38,065 nucleotides of DNA from an uncultured Lachnospiraceae bacterium (GTDB taxonomy: Bacteria > Bacillota > Clostridia > Lachnospirales > Lachnospiraceae): NCBI GenBank assembly GCA_947174985.1, contig CAMWLB010000001.1, positions 1 through 38,065 on the forward strand. Reading direction: 5' to 3'. Shown here in pieces: positions 25,110 through 32,957 of this stretch (position 1 is the stretch's first letter; every line of letters begins with the position of its first letter). The notes under the pieces were generated by a model. It was not told where the DNA came from. It made no database searches and saw nothing but the letters and a program-made list of their open reading frames with translations. A program made the position numbers and the translations under genes.

Positions 25110-25118
25110 ATTATATCA
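25110..25118 (-). promoter_or_regulatory. Extended -10 promoter of the vanR-H-ligase-X operon
   Basis: On the minus strand TGATATAAT (TG 25118-25117, TATAAT 25115-25110) lies about 50 bp before vanR. No good -35 is visible, which would fit an activated promoter. It is the only clear promoter for the operon. Confidence 0.55.
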
Positions 25119-25187
25119 ATGAATAAGGATGGGGTTCTTTTGTTTTATCTGCGAATTTTCCTAAGATTTTCTTAAAAAGAAAAACTG

Positions 25188-25206
25188 CCGCAAGTAACCG
25201 CCGCCA
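25188..25206 (-). repeat. Right imperfect inverted end
   Basis: Read on the minus strand, TGGCGGCGGTTACTTGCGG mirrors the left end (18594-18612) at 16 of 19 positions. Confidence 0.6.
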
Positions 25207-25216
25207 CATGGCGGCG
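25207..25216 (+). repeat. Right attachment core (attR), 10-bp direct repeat
   Basis: CATGGCGGCG, identical to 18592-18601. It continues into amidase codons GAC GAC CCG GGA in the correct frame. Confidence 0.85.
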
Positions 25217-25761
25217 ACGACCCGGGAAAGGTCGGGATTAACGGGGCACTGGAAAAGGATTTGAACTTGGAGATTGCATTGCTTGTAAAAAAGTATCTGG
25301 AGATGGATGACGTCAGGGTGGTAATGACGAGAGAAGGTGAAGACGGTCTTTACGACGCAGGCGCTTCCAATAAAAAAGTACAGGACATGAAGAGGCGGAT
25401 AGCAATTATTGAAGAGACAGAGCCGGTTATAACGGTTAGCATCCATCAGAATAGTTATCCGGAGGAATATGTCCATGGCGCGCAGGTCTTTTTCTATTCG
25501 GGAAGTGCGGAGGGACAAAAACTGGCAGAAAAAATACAGAACAGGCTGATTGTCGGATTGGACCCGGATAACCATCGCGGCGTCAAACCAAATGACAGTT
25601 ACTATCTTTTGAAAAAAACGCCGACGACGATTGTAATTGTCGAATGTGGATTTCTGTCTAACACCGAGGAAGCGGAAAAGCTTTGTTCGGAAGAATACCA
25701 GGAAAAGCTGGCATGGGAAATCCATTTGGGCATTATGCAGTACTTAAATGAGTTGAAATAG
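25207..25761 (+). pseudogene. cwlD: 3' fragment of CwlD-type amidase
   Basis: From the repeat the frame reads HGGDDPGKVGINGALEKDLN and continues to a TAG at 25759-25761. Together with the 5' piece it completes an Amidase_3 domain. VSIHQNSYPEEY holds a second zinc-ligand His and VIVECGFLSNTEEAE holds the catalytic Glu region. An in-frame TAA at 25195 from the element blocks readthrough from the left. The fragment lacks its own good start and ribosome binding site. The sequence shows no other frameshift or stop, so decay after insertion is not evident; the insertion is either recent or reversible. Confidence 0.92.
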
Positions 25762-25763
25762 GT

Positions 25764-25789
25764 AAAAAACTACCCCCTTTCGGGGGCAG
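25764..25789 (-). terminator. Terminator after the SGNH esterase gene
   Basis: On the minus strand CTGCCCCC/GGGGGTAG (25789-25782 with 25777-25770) is followed by six T (25769-25764). The hairpin may also face cwlD, but no T run follows on plus. Confidence 0.75.
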
Positions 25790-25792
25790 TCC

Positions 25793-26920
25793 TTATGCAT
25801 GCAGAAGCTCCTGCAAATATTCAATTAAAACCTTTGCCGCTCTTATATGTGAGGCAAAGCCCGGGTGCATGTGTGAGCCGACGGTCTCCTCGGTGGTATT
25901 GGGGAGATGTAAAAAGAAGGTCTTGATATCGCCGGTTTCGTTGCGGAAGGTGTTGATGGCATCCGTGATTGCAAGGGAAAGATTATAGCCCAGCATACCG
26001 TATGTCCATACAATATAGGAGGAAGGGTTGCAGCGTCTGAGCACATGCAGGAAATCGACAACAGCCTGCTCGAAACGTGCGAGGTCATCGGCACGGAAGG
26101 AACCGTCTTCATTCAGATGCTGCTTAAAGGTTTCTCCTGTTTCGGGGTCGGACCATTCTGGCTGGCTGAAGGCGCTGCAGTCATTGGTTCCCAGATTTAC
26201 GATGATGGCGTCGGGCTGCCATTCAGCAAAAGGATTGTCTTTCTGCGCGCCAAGCGCTTCGTTGACAGAGCCGCCTGCCAATCCGCAAATTTTTGTGTAA
26301 TAAGTGGGGAGATTGTGGTGGGGATTGTTGTCCCAGCCGCAGAGCGCGCCCCAGCCGCCCTGTGAAATCAATCGGGCTTCTGCATTCAGCGCCTGTGCGG
26401 TGAGAGCAGCATAATTCCTGCTTACACCCATGTACATGGGAATCCAGTCCACATCTTCTTTGGCACCATAAGTGCCTTCGCCGGAAGTAATACTGTCGCC
26501 GATAAACTCCAGTTTAAATTTTCTGTCAGGGATTGGTGAAAAATGACCGTCGGTCTGGAAGCCCCGAATCAGTATGTGACAGGCATCGTCCTCCGACATG
26601 GCCTGCAGTTCCCTGACAAACTGCACGTTTTTTACAGCCTCCGGACTCATGCCGCGGAACAGGCACAGGGAATAGCTGCCGGGCAGCAGCATCTGTCTGC
26701 TCATCACGGCGCCGTTGATTGCACAGCAGATCCACGGCTCATGGCAGTCAAAATCCACATCGATATCAATCCAAAGCTCCGAACCGGTCACATTCACCTC
26801 TATGGCGCTTCCGTTCCAGAACAAAGGCAGAGGATACTGGCTGGAATCCGTTCTGCCGTGTACCTTGTAGTGGGGTACTTCTTGTAATGTATAAGTCTTC
26901 AGGTTCTCGTTTTTTGTCAT
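25793..26920 (-). CDS. SGNH/GDSL hydrolase, CE2-like acetylesterase
   Basis: 375-aa esterase starting at ATG 26920 (MTKNENLKTY), with GGAG upstream. An N-terminal beta-sandwich region (about 1-130) precedes an SGNH hydrolase domain. It shows the nucleophile S143 in FIGDSITSGEG, the oxyanion Asn in VNLGTNDCSAF, and the late Asp/His block in SHMHPGFASH. This two-domain layout is that of CE2 carbohydrate acetylesterases, which remove acetyl groups from plant glycans. No signal peptide is seen, so the enzyme may act on imported oligosaccharides. Substrate is inference. Confidence 0.85.
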   Translation of the reverse strand: MTKNENLKTYTLQEVPHYKVHGRTDSSQYPLPLFWNGSAIEVNVTGSELWIDIDVDFDCHEPWICCAINGAVMSRQMLLPGSYSLCLFRGMSPEAVKNVQFVRELQAMSEDDACHILIRGFQTDGHFSPIPDRKFKLEFIGDSITSGEGTYGAKEDVDWIPMYMGVSRNYAALTAQALNAEARLISQGGWGALCGWDNNPHHNLPTYYTKICGLAGGSVNEALGAQKDNPFAEWQPDAIIVNLGTNDCSAFSQPEWSDPETGETFKQHLNEDGSFRADDLARFEQAVVDFLHVLRRCNPSSYIVWTYGMLGYNLSLAITDAINTFRNETGDIKTFFLHLPNTTEETVGSHMHPGFASHIRAAKVLIEYLQELLHA

Positions 26921-26980
26921 TATGTTTTCTCCGTTTCTGCAGCTTATCATAAAACTGCCTGTGTTGAGTATATTGTATTT

Positions 26981-27940
26981 CTAATGGGACGTAATTGCAA
27001 GCTCATTTAGCAGATCGGCAAATAATGTACTGGTCCATTTCTTCATTGATTCTTGAAACCAGGCTTCTGTCCAATATCGGTCATGCTGTGAGGCGATGAA
27101 AGCCAGAATACTGAATATGCCAAAGGCGTTCATGTGCTGCCGTTTGATTTCAACGCCGCTTGCCTTTTCATAACTGGTTCTGACAATTTCTCTTTCTTCC
27201 TCACTGTCATAACTAAATGCGAGCATACCGCACTCCTGTGCCCGATATCCAAAGCCGGAGAGGGAAAAGTCGATGGGCGCAAGACCCGCAGATGTTTTTA
27301 TGATATTAGCAGGGCTTAAATCGGCATGAATCAAGCATTTGGAATTCGGCTGTTTGTCAAGCTCTGCCATAATATGCTCGATTGCAGTGAGTACGGCGCA
27401 GCATACAGATGACTCTTCTTGTGTAATGTGGGATTTTTCCTGTGCAACTGCAAATTCGGATTTCATCCTCTGCACAAGACCATAAGAATAGGAAATCCTC
27501 TCGCCCGTAAAGCCTTGTGTTGCAGAATTAATCTGTGCCGCAAGTGTGCCCAGTTCTTTGGCATATTGTGAGATATCCTTGTCGGGCAGTGTCTCTCCGT
27601 CAACCCATTGCAGCAGCTCCGCAGGCACACCGCATGAGAGCACGGATATATATTCCCCGAATTTGTTTTGCACAGGCTTTTGCACCGGAAACGGCGCTGC
27701 CTTGGAAAGGTGTAGCAAAAGCGCAATTTCGCTGCGTATCAGGGACTCCGCCGGTCCTTGCTCAAACAGTTTCAGTGAGAACCCATCCATGGGGGAATGA
27801 ATACGCAGAACATAGTCGTTTCCGTCCGCAGTCACCTTGCAGGTAATATTTTCATTATGTCGGATAAATGAAAATTCTGTTTTTTCAAAATGGTAGAATT
27901 GCAGCGCTTCCTGAATCATTTGCGTTTCTTTTGCAGTCAT
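26981..27940 (-). CDS. APH-family phosphotransferase
   Basis: 319-aa kinase of the aminoglycoside/homoserine phosphotransferase fold. The catalytic loop is CLIHADLSPANII (His-x-Asp and Asn) and the metal-binding Asp is in PIDFSLSGFG. ATP-binding strands occur in NITCKVTADGNDYVLRIH. The substrate cannot be told: homoserine, choline, fructosamine or a drug are all possible in this family. It lies upstream of the esterase gene on the same strand with a 60-bp gap. AGGAGG precedes the ATG. Confidence 0.8.
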   Translation of the reverse strand: MTAKETQMIQEALQFYHFEKTEFSFIRHNENITCKVTADGNDYVLRIHSPMDGFSLKLFEQGPAESLIRSEIALLLHLSKAAPFPVQKPVQNKFGEYISVLSCGVPAELLQWVDGETLPDKDISQYAKELGTLAAQINSATQGFTGERISYSYGLVQRMKSEFAVAQEKSHITQEESSVCCAVLTAIEHIMAELDKQPNSKCLIHADLSPANIIKTSAGLAPIDFSLSGFGYRAQECGMLAFSYDSEEEREIVRTSYEKASGVEIKRQHMNAFGIFSILAFIASQHDRYWTEAWFQESMKKWTSTLFADLLNELAITSH

Positions 27941-27979
27941 TTTACCTCCTTTTCGGTGGATGCGACATTCTTTTCTGTT

Positions 27980-28008
27980 ATTGTATCACAGACGTTGGTA
28001 CCGTTCCA
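27980..28008 (-). promoter_or_regulatory. Promoter of the APH-family gene
   Basis: On the minus strand TGGAAC (28008-28003) and TACAAT (27985-27980) are 17 bp apart, with an extended TG one base before the -10. Confidence 0.5.
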
Positions 28009-28078
28009 GAAAATTGTCGGATATTCCTCTTTACAAAGTAAGAAAATCACAAGAAGGATAGCTTTCAAAGACATATTG

Positions 28079-28087
28079 TGGTATACT
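28079..28087 (+). promoter_or_regulatory. Extended -10 promoter of the yqeY-like gene
   Basis: TGGTATACT (TG 28079-28080, TATACT 28082-28087) lies 44 bp before the start codon. Confidence 0.45.
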
Positions 28088-28131
28088 GTAATAGAGTATG
28101 ACTTGAATTGTGGTATGCAGGAGGTATAAAA

Positions 28132-28569
28132 ATGGAACTGGAGCAGTTAAGGGCAGATATGGTTGCTGCGATGAAGGCAAGAGATAAAGAGAGGAAGGAT
28201 GCGATTTCTGCGCTGGTATCAGCGGTGAAAAAAGCGGGTATTGACGCGGGCTGCAGGGAAGACATTCCTGCGGAGCTGGTGGACAAGGTTATTTTAAAGG
28301 AATTGAAGTCCGCCAAGGAGCAGCTTGACAGCTGCCCTGTGGAAAGAGCGGAATTGCGGGCAGAGTATCAGACGCGTCACGACATTATCGCGGAATATGC
28401 GCCCAGCATGATGTCCGCGGAGGAAGTAGAGAAGTACCTGAAGGAGAATTTTGCCGAAGCGCTGGCGACAAAGAACAAGGGACAGGTCATGAAGGCTGTG
28501 ATGGGCTCGTTAAAGGGCAAGGCTGATGGCAAGGTTATCAATGAAGTCGTGGCAAAGCTGTGTGAGTAG
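28132..28569 (+). CDS. GatB/YqeY domain protein
   Basis: 145-aa protein made of a single GatB/YqeY helical domain. This domain is related to the tail of the GatB amidotransferase that helps charge Asn- and Gln-tRNA. Typical segments are ARDKERKDAISALVSAVKKA, YAPSMMSAEEVEKYL and NKGQVMKAVMGSLKGKADG. GGAGG precedes the ATG. The free-standing form is widespread near translation genes; its reaction, if any, is not established. It is followed within 15 bp by the tRNA-modification gene tsaC. Confidence 0.9.
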   Translation: MELEQLRADMVAAMKARDKERKDAISALVSAVKKAGIDAGCREDIPAELVDKVILKELKSAKEQLDSCPVERAELRAEYQTRHDIIAEYAPSMMSAEEVEKYLKENFAEALATKNKGQVMKAVMGSLKGKADGKVINEVVAKLCE

Positions 28570-28584
28570 TCGGGGGAGCTGCGG

Positions 28585-29646
28585 GTGAATACGAAAGTCA
28601 TAACATGTATGGAGGACGACGATAAGGGCTGTCTGGCAGAGGCCGGAAGCATTATCCGGGAGGGAGGGCTGGTAGCGTTTCCGACGGAAACAGTTTACGG
28701 GCTGGGCGGCGATGCCCTCAACCCTCTTTCTTCCAAAAAGATATACGAGGCGAAGGGAAGGCCTTCCGACAATCCTCTGATTGTGCATATCTGCTGCTTT
28801 GCAGATATTTACCGGATTGTGTCGGACGCTCCCGAACACCGGCAGATGTTAGAGGCTGCGGGGAGGCTTGCGGATGCTTTCTGGCCGGGACCACTCACCA
28901 TGATTCTGCCAAAAGCGGATGCGGTTCCTTTTGAAACCACAGGAGGACTTTCCACGGTGGCAGTCCGGTTTCCGTCGCACAGGACGGCGCAGGCACTGAT
29001 TGCCGCAGCGGGCGGTTTTGTGGCGGCGCCGAGCGCCAATACTTCCGGCAGACCCAGCCCCACGCTTGCAAAATACGTCCTGGAGGATATGAACGGGCGT
29101 ATCGATATGGTAATAGACGGCGGGGAGGTTGGCATTGGTCTGGAGTCAACCATTGTGGATTTGACAGTGGAGCCGGCAGAGATTCTGCGTCCCGGTTATG
29201 TGTCCCGCGACATGCTGCAGGAGGTTTTAGGCAGAGTGGAGACCGACAAGGCATGCAGCGGTGAGAGTGAGCAGGCACCGAGAGCACCCGGTATGAAATA
29301 CCGTCATTATGCGCCAAATGGTGATATGACGATTGTGTCAGGAAAAAAGGAAAATGTTGCAGAATACATTAACAGGCAGACAGAACTGGCGAAAAGCGAA
29401 GGAAAAAGGAGCGGCGTGATTGCCACGGACGAGACTGCGGCAGGATATCGGGCTGATATTGTAAAATCTGTCGGCAGCAGGACGGACGAGCTGTCCGCGG
29501 CCAGGCATTTATATGCTGTCCTGCGTGAATTTGATGAAGAAGGAGCAGAGGCTATTTACTCGGAGGCGTTTGAGGGGGATGGCATCGGGGAGGCCGTGAT
29601 GAACCGGCTGTTAAAGGCCGCGGGCTATCACATGATACAGGTGTGA
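28585..29646 (+). CDS. tsaC: L-threonylcarbamoyladenylate synthase (Sua5/TsaC)
   Basis: 353-aa enzyme that makes threonylcarbamoyl-AMP from Thr, bicarbonate and ATP for t6A37 modification of ANN-decoding tRNAs. The YrdC domain (about 10-205) has GGLVAFPTETVYGLGGDA, KGRPSDNPLIVHI and APSANTSGRPSPT. A C-terminal Sua5 domain (about 235-350) makes it the long form. GTG 28585, with GGGGGAG upstream, is taken as the start; ATG 28609 is possible. The last codons lie in an imperfect 33-bp tandem duplication. Confidence 0.93.
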   Translation: MNTKVITCMEDDDKGCLAEAGSIIREGGLVAFPTETVYGLGGDALNPLSSKKIYEAKGRPSDNPLIVHICCFADIYRIVSDAPEHRQMLEAAGRLADAFWPGPLTMILPKADAVPFETTGGLSTVAVRFPSHRTAQALIAAAGGFVAAPSANTSGRPSPTLAKYVLEDMNGRIDMVIDGGEVGIGLESTIVDLTVEPAEILRPGYVSRDMLQEVLGRVETDKACSGESEQAPRAPGMKYRHYAPNGDMTIVSGKKENVAEYINRQTELAKSEGKRSGVIATDETAAGYRADIVKSVGSRTDELSAARHLYAVLREFDEEGAEAIYSEAFEGDGIGEAVMNRLLKAAGYHMIQV

Positions 29647-29688
29647 GCGGCTGCAGGCTGTCACATGATACAGATGTGAGCGGCGAGA
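29623..29688 (+). repeat. Imperfect 33-bp tandem duplication at the tsaC stop
   Basis: Two copies, 29623-29655 and 29656-29688, share CACATGATACAG and TGTGAGCGGC. The unit spans the tsaC stop codon, so a second, silent copy of the protein tail and TGA follows. It looks like slippage or a segmental duplication. Confidence 0.75.
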
Positions 29689-29705
29689 ATAATAAGGAGG
29701 ATTCG

Positions 29706-30128
29706 ATGATTGCGATTGGAAGCGACCACGGCGGTTATGATTTAAAACAGGTTATTATAGAATATTTGAAGGAAAAAGGAATTGCCTATAAGGACTTTGG
29801 CTGTTATGATAAAAATTCCTGTGATTATCCGGTGTTTGGACGTGCGGCGGCGGAGGCTGTGGCTTCGGGCGAATGTGAAAAGGGCATTGTGGTCTGCACG
29901 ACGGGCATTGGCATTTCCATGGTGGCAAACAAGGTGAAAGGCGTTCGCTGTGCGCTCTGCCATGACAGTCTTTCGGCAAAGATGACGAGGCTGCATAACG
30001 ATGCCAACATGCTGGCTTTGGGAGGCGGAATGACGGGTTCCAATCTTGCGCTGGATATCGTGGAGGTGTTCCTGAATACGCCGTTTTCAGAGGAAGAAAA
30101 GCATAAGCGCAGAGTCGCTATGTTTTAA
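29706..30128 (+). CDS. rpiB: Ribose-5-phosphate isomerase B
   Basis: 140-aa RpiB/LacAB-family isomerase that interconverts ribose 5-phosphate and ribulose 5-phosphate. The N-terminal MIAIGSDHGGYDLK, the catalytic Cys in VVCTTGIGISM and RLHNDANMLALGGG are conserved. ATG 29706 with AAGGAGG 5 nt upstream is preferred over the in-frame extension to 29643. The short length and motif set exclude RpiA. It precedes upp, linking pentose phosphate to PRPP use. Confidence 0.93.
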   Translation: MIAIGSDHGGYDLKQVIIEYLKEKGIAYKDFGCYDKNSCDYPVFGRAAAEAVASGECEKGIVVCTTGIGISMVANKVKGVRCALCHDSLSAKMTRLHNDANMLALGGGMTGSNLALDIVEVFLNTPFSEEEKHKRRVAMF

Positions 30129-30172
30129 GGAAACTATTCACAATACAAAAGGAAAGGATAAGAGGTAAGGGT

Positions 30173-30802
30173 ATGGCAAAGGTTATCGTAATGGAGCATC
30201 CATTAATTCAGCACAAAATAGGATATATCCGCAGGAAGGAGACCGGCACAAAGGATTTCAGACAGACCATCAGCGAAATTGCAATGCTGATTTGCTATGA
30301 GGCGACCAGAGATTTGAAGCTTTCCGATGTGGAGATTGAAACGCCTATCTGCAAGACGGTTGCGAAGGAATTGAAGGGGAAAAAGATGGCGATAGTTCCC
30401 ATTCTGCGCGCCGGACTGGGTATGGTTGACGGTGTGCTGCAGCTTATTCCGGCGGCCAAGGTGGGACACATCGGATTGTACAGGGATCCGGAGACCTTAA
30501 ATCCGGTAGAATACTACTGCAAGCTTCCGGCAGACTGCGCGGAGCGTGAAGTGTTTGTGGTTGACCCTATGCTGGCAACGGGAGGCTCTTCCGTGGCGGC
30601 GATTCAGATGCTGAAGGAAAAGGGCTGCAAAAATATACACTTTATGTGTATCATTGCCGCGCCGGAGGGTGTGGAAAAGATGAAGGAAGCACATCCTGAC
30701 GTGGATATGTATATCGGTGCGATGGATGAGAAACTGAACGACCATGGCTATATCGTTCCCGGGCTGGGAGATGCGGGTGACAGGATTTTTGGTACGAAGT
30801 AA
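30173..30802 (+). CDS. upp: Uracil phosphoribosyltransferase
   Basis: 209-aa salvage enzyme that converts uracil and PRPP to UMP. Typical stretches are MEHPLIQHKIGYIR, the Arg-containing PILRAGLGMVDGV, and the PRPP loop VDPMLATGGSSVAAI. The uracil-binding end GYIVPGLGDAGDRIFGTK is also typical. Length is exactly that of the family. Confidence 0.96.
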   Translation: MAKVIVMEHPLIQHKIGYIRRKETGTKDFRQTISEIAMLICYEATRDLKLSDVEIETPICKTVAKELKGKKMAIVPILRAGLGMVDGVLQLIPAAKVGHIGLYRDPETLNPVEYYCKLPADCAEREVFVVDPMLATGGSSVAAIQMLKEKGCKNIHFMCIIAAPEGVEKMKEAHPDVDMYIGAMDEKLNDHGYIVPGLGDAGDRIFGTK

Positions 30803-30846
30803 AGCCGGAAGGCATGTTGCTGCAGAGCGGCATTATGGAGGATAGT

Positions 30847-32010
30847 ATGAAAAAGGCAGTCTTACGCAAGGGGAAGCTGGCACTGGCTGTGGCGATTGTG
30901 CTGCTCGTCTGTGAGATTCCCGTTGAATTGTATGCAACTACCACACAGGAGCAGCTCGATCAGGAGATACATAACAAGGACGAGCTGCAGGGAGAAATCG
31001 ATGCGAACAATCAGGAAGTGAACGACCTGAAGAACAAGGAAGCTGCTTTGAGGGGAGATTTGAATAACTTAAAGGAGCAGCTTACGGAAGTGAGCGAAAA
31101 GTTGGAGGAGCTGGAGGAAAAAATCGCCCTGAAGGAAGAGGAAATTGACAGGACCATGGCGGAGCTGGAGGACGCGAAGGCAACGGAGCAGTGGCAGTAC
31201 CAGTGCATGGTGGAGCGAATACAGTATGTGTATGAGCAGGGCGAAATGGACTATCTGGAGCTTCTGTTCTCCATTGGCAGTTTCAGCGATTTCTTAAACT
31301 ATAGTGAGTATATGTCCGCCATTGCCGAGTATGACAGGAACATGCTTGAAGAGTACGAGGCGACAAGGATTCTGATTGAAGAGAAGGAAGAACAGCTTCT
31401 GGCAGAAAGAGCGGAACTGGATGAATATGTAGTTGCGGCAGAAGCAGAAAAGAGTAAGATTGCAGGGCTTATCAGCCAGACTGCCAGCCGTGTTTCTGAA
31501 AATAGTGAGTTTCTTGCGCGGGCGGAAGCAGAGGCGGAAGCGCTGGAAGCAGAGATGAAAAAGACAGAAGCGAATATCGAAGCGCTGAAAAGGCAGATTG
31601 AAGAGGAGAAGAGACTTTCAGAGGCGGCGGCGAACGCGGCGTGGAGGGATATCTCAGAAGTGACTTTTGCGGATGGAGATTTGGCGCTTCTGGCTGCCAT
31701 TATTTATTGTGAAGCAGGAGGAGAGCCTTATGCGGGTAAGCTTGCAGTCGGCGCGGTAGTCATTAACCGTCTGCTCAGTTCAAAATATCCGGATACTGTT
31801 TTGGGGGTTATTACGCAGAAAAAGCAGTTTTCACCTGTGGCCAGCGGGCGGTTTGAGGTGGTGCTTACCGCAGGCAGGGCAAATGAAGACTGCTACAAGG
31901 CGGCAAGGGAAGCGATGTCCGGCGTCACCAATGTGGGAAACTGCCTGTATTTCAGGACGCCGATAGAAGGGCTGACCGGAATCAGCATCGGCGGACATAT
32001 CTTTTATTAG
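30847..32010 (+). CDS. Secreted coiled-coil protein with SleB-type hydrolase domain
   Basis: 387-aa protein from ATG 30847 (MKKAVLRKGKLALAVAIVLL), with GGAGG upstream; an in-frame start at 30814 lacks this. A signal peptide ends near residue 28 (ELYATTT). A long coiled coil (about 30-265, Glu/Lys/Leu-rich) resembles the regulatory part of CwlO/PcsB-type proteins. The C-terminal domain (about 275-387) is SleB-like (Hydrolase_2), with LAAIIYCEAGGEPYAGKLAV, VINRLLSSKYPDTV and ending GGHIFY. The Glu in IIYCEAGGE is the likely catalytic acid. A lytic transglycosylase role in division or spore cortex breakdown is inferred. Confidence 0.88.
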   Translation: MKKAVLRKGKLALAVAIVLLVCEIPVELYATTTQEQLDQEIHNKDELQGEIDANNQEVNDLKNKEAALRGDLNNLKEQLTEVSEKLEELEEKIALKEEEIDRTMAELEDAKATEQWQYQCMVERIQYVYEQGEMDYLELLFSIGSFSDFLNYSEYMSAIAEYDRNMLEEYEATRILIEEKEEQLLAERAELDEYVVAAEAEKSKIAGLISQTASRVSENSEFLARAEAEAEALEAEMKKTEANIEALKRQIEEEKRLSEAAANAAWRDISEVTFADGDLALLAAIIYCEAGGEPYAGKLAVGAVVINRLLSSKYPDTVLGVITQKKQFSPVASGRFEVVLTAGRANEDCYKAAREAMSGVTNVGNCLYFRTPIEGLTGISIGGHIFY

Positions 32011-32021
32011 AAAAAACAGGA

Positions 32022-32501
32022 TTACAGACCAAGGCTGTCCAGTTCATTCTGCAGGCAGCCGAAATGATTGCTGTATATGAGTGACAGCAGGTGGTTAAGC
32101 TGCCGGAGCGCCGCCTTTAACATATCGGCGGAGAGCAGTTCCTGTTCGAAGGCATCCGCAAGCTCGTCCAAATCAACCACTTTTACCGTGCCGTCCGGCA
32201 TAATGACGACGTCGGCGAGCAAATCCGTAGTTACCAGGCGGTTGGAGGAAGCGTCGTAATCATACTGTACAATGTCGCAGTACCAGCAGTACAGGCTTTT
32301 GTCGGTACGGTAAAACTTGCTGACCTTGAAGCCTTCCTTCAGAAAATAGCAGGAAGCGCCATACTGGAATTTGGTTTTGGGATTGAGCGTGTCCCATGTA
32401 GTGATGATGACTTCATCAGTTTGTTTGACAACTTTGTCGTCTTTTAACAGGAGACATTCGTCGGGGATGAGACGTCTGCGGTAAAGAGTTAATGTATTCA
32501 T
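32022..32501 (-). CDS. DUF402 domain protein
   Basis: 159-aa protein from ATG 32501 (MNTLTLYRRRLIPDECLLLK), with GAGGT upstream. The central WYCDIVQYDYDASSNRLVTT and LLADVVIMPDGTVKVVDLDE match the DUF402 beta-barrel pattern. Some DUF402 members hydrolyse nucleoside di- or triphosphates or assist RNA metabolism. The exact activity here is unknown. It is convergent with the SleB-type gene, only 11 bp apart, and divergent from the atp operon. Confidence 0.8.
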   Translation of the reverse strand: MNTLTLYRRRLIPDECLLLKDDKVVKQTDEVIITTWDTLNPKTKFQYGASCYFLKEGFKVSKFYRTDKSLYCWYCDIVQYDYDASSNRLVTTDLLADVVIMPDGTVKVVDLDELADAFEQELLSADMLKAALRQLNHLLSLIYSNHFGCLQNELDSLGL

Positions 32502-32629
32502 TGGTGACCTCGGCATTTGGAAGGATATAGGAAACTTATCTAACATATAGTGATTAAAATACTACACCTCTATATACGGGAAGTCAAATAGAAATCGCAT
32601 CAAAATTGTCTAAAAGTAGCGAAAACAAC

Positions 32630-32657
32630 TAGACAATATGTGGAAAAGTGGTATAAT
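32630..32657 (+). promoter_or_regulatory. Promoter of the atp operon
   Basis: TAGACA (32630-32635) and a perfect TATAAT (32652-32657) are 16 bp apart, with an extended TG at 32649-32650. It lies about 50 bp before atpZ. Confidence 0.65.
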
Positions 32658-32708
32658 TTATGGTGTATTTTATCTCAAAATAGTCGGGCCATGTTGGAGG
32701 ACGGAATT

Positions 32709-32957
32709 GTGGCAAGACGCAGAAAATATGATAAAAATGTATATCAATCACTGGCGTTGATTACACAATTTGGAATCAATATGCTGGTTCCTGTTTTTTT
32801 ATGTTCATTTGTGGGAATCTGGCTGGACGAAAAATGCGGCACTTCATTTTGGATGATACTGCTCTTTTTCGTGGGAGCGTTGGCTGGTTTTCGAAATATC
32901 TATATTATGGCAAAGCGGGTTTATGACAGCAAAGACAAGGATGCGCATGACAGATAA
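32709..32957 (+). CDS. atpZ: AtpZ/AtpI family protein
   Basis: 82-aa membrane protein with two hydrophobic segments (about 18-40 and 46-66). GTG 32709 is chosen for the GGAGG 8 nt upstream (32695-32700). The sequence LITQFGINMLVPVFLCSFVG and the ending VGALAGFRNIYIMAK match the AtpZ pattern. Such proteins precede ATP synthase genes and have been linked to c-ring assembly and Mg2+ uptake. Its 3' end overlaps the next gene. Confidence 0.8.
   Translation: MARRRKYDKNVYQSLALITQFGINMLVPVFLCSFVGIWLDEKCGTSFWMILLFFVGALAGFRNIYIMAKRVYDSKDKDAHDR

Larger units (their letters stand above)
18602..25216 (+). mobile_element. 6,615-bp serine-recombinase element carrying a van operon, inserted in cwlD
   Basis: The element is bounded by the 10-bp direct repeats at 18592-18601 and 25207-25216. 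It interrupts cwlD exactly, so that removing 6,615 bp restores the frame. In order it carries a 171-aa Cys-rich unknown, a tiny coupled ORF, a 533-aa large serine recombinase and a BECR-nuclease-like protein on the plus strand. Then, convergent on the minus strand, come vanX, the D-Ala:D-Lac ligase, vanH and vanR. No conjugation or replication genes are present, so it is at most a mobilisable or excisable unit. Both ends place in-frame stops next to the amidase halves (TAG 18607, TAA 25195). The boundaries are read directly from sequence; mobility is inference. Confidence 0.88.

Noticed and set aside
18602..25216. Conjugative transposon of the Tn1549 type
   Set aside because: No relaxase, type IV secretion or tyrosine integrase gene is present; the unit is only 6.6 kb.
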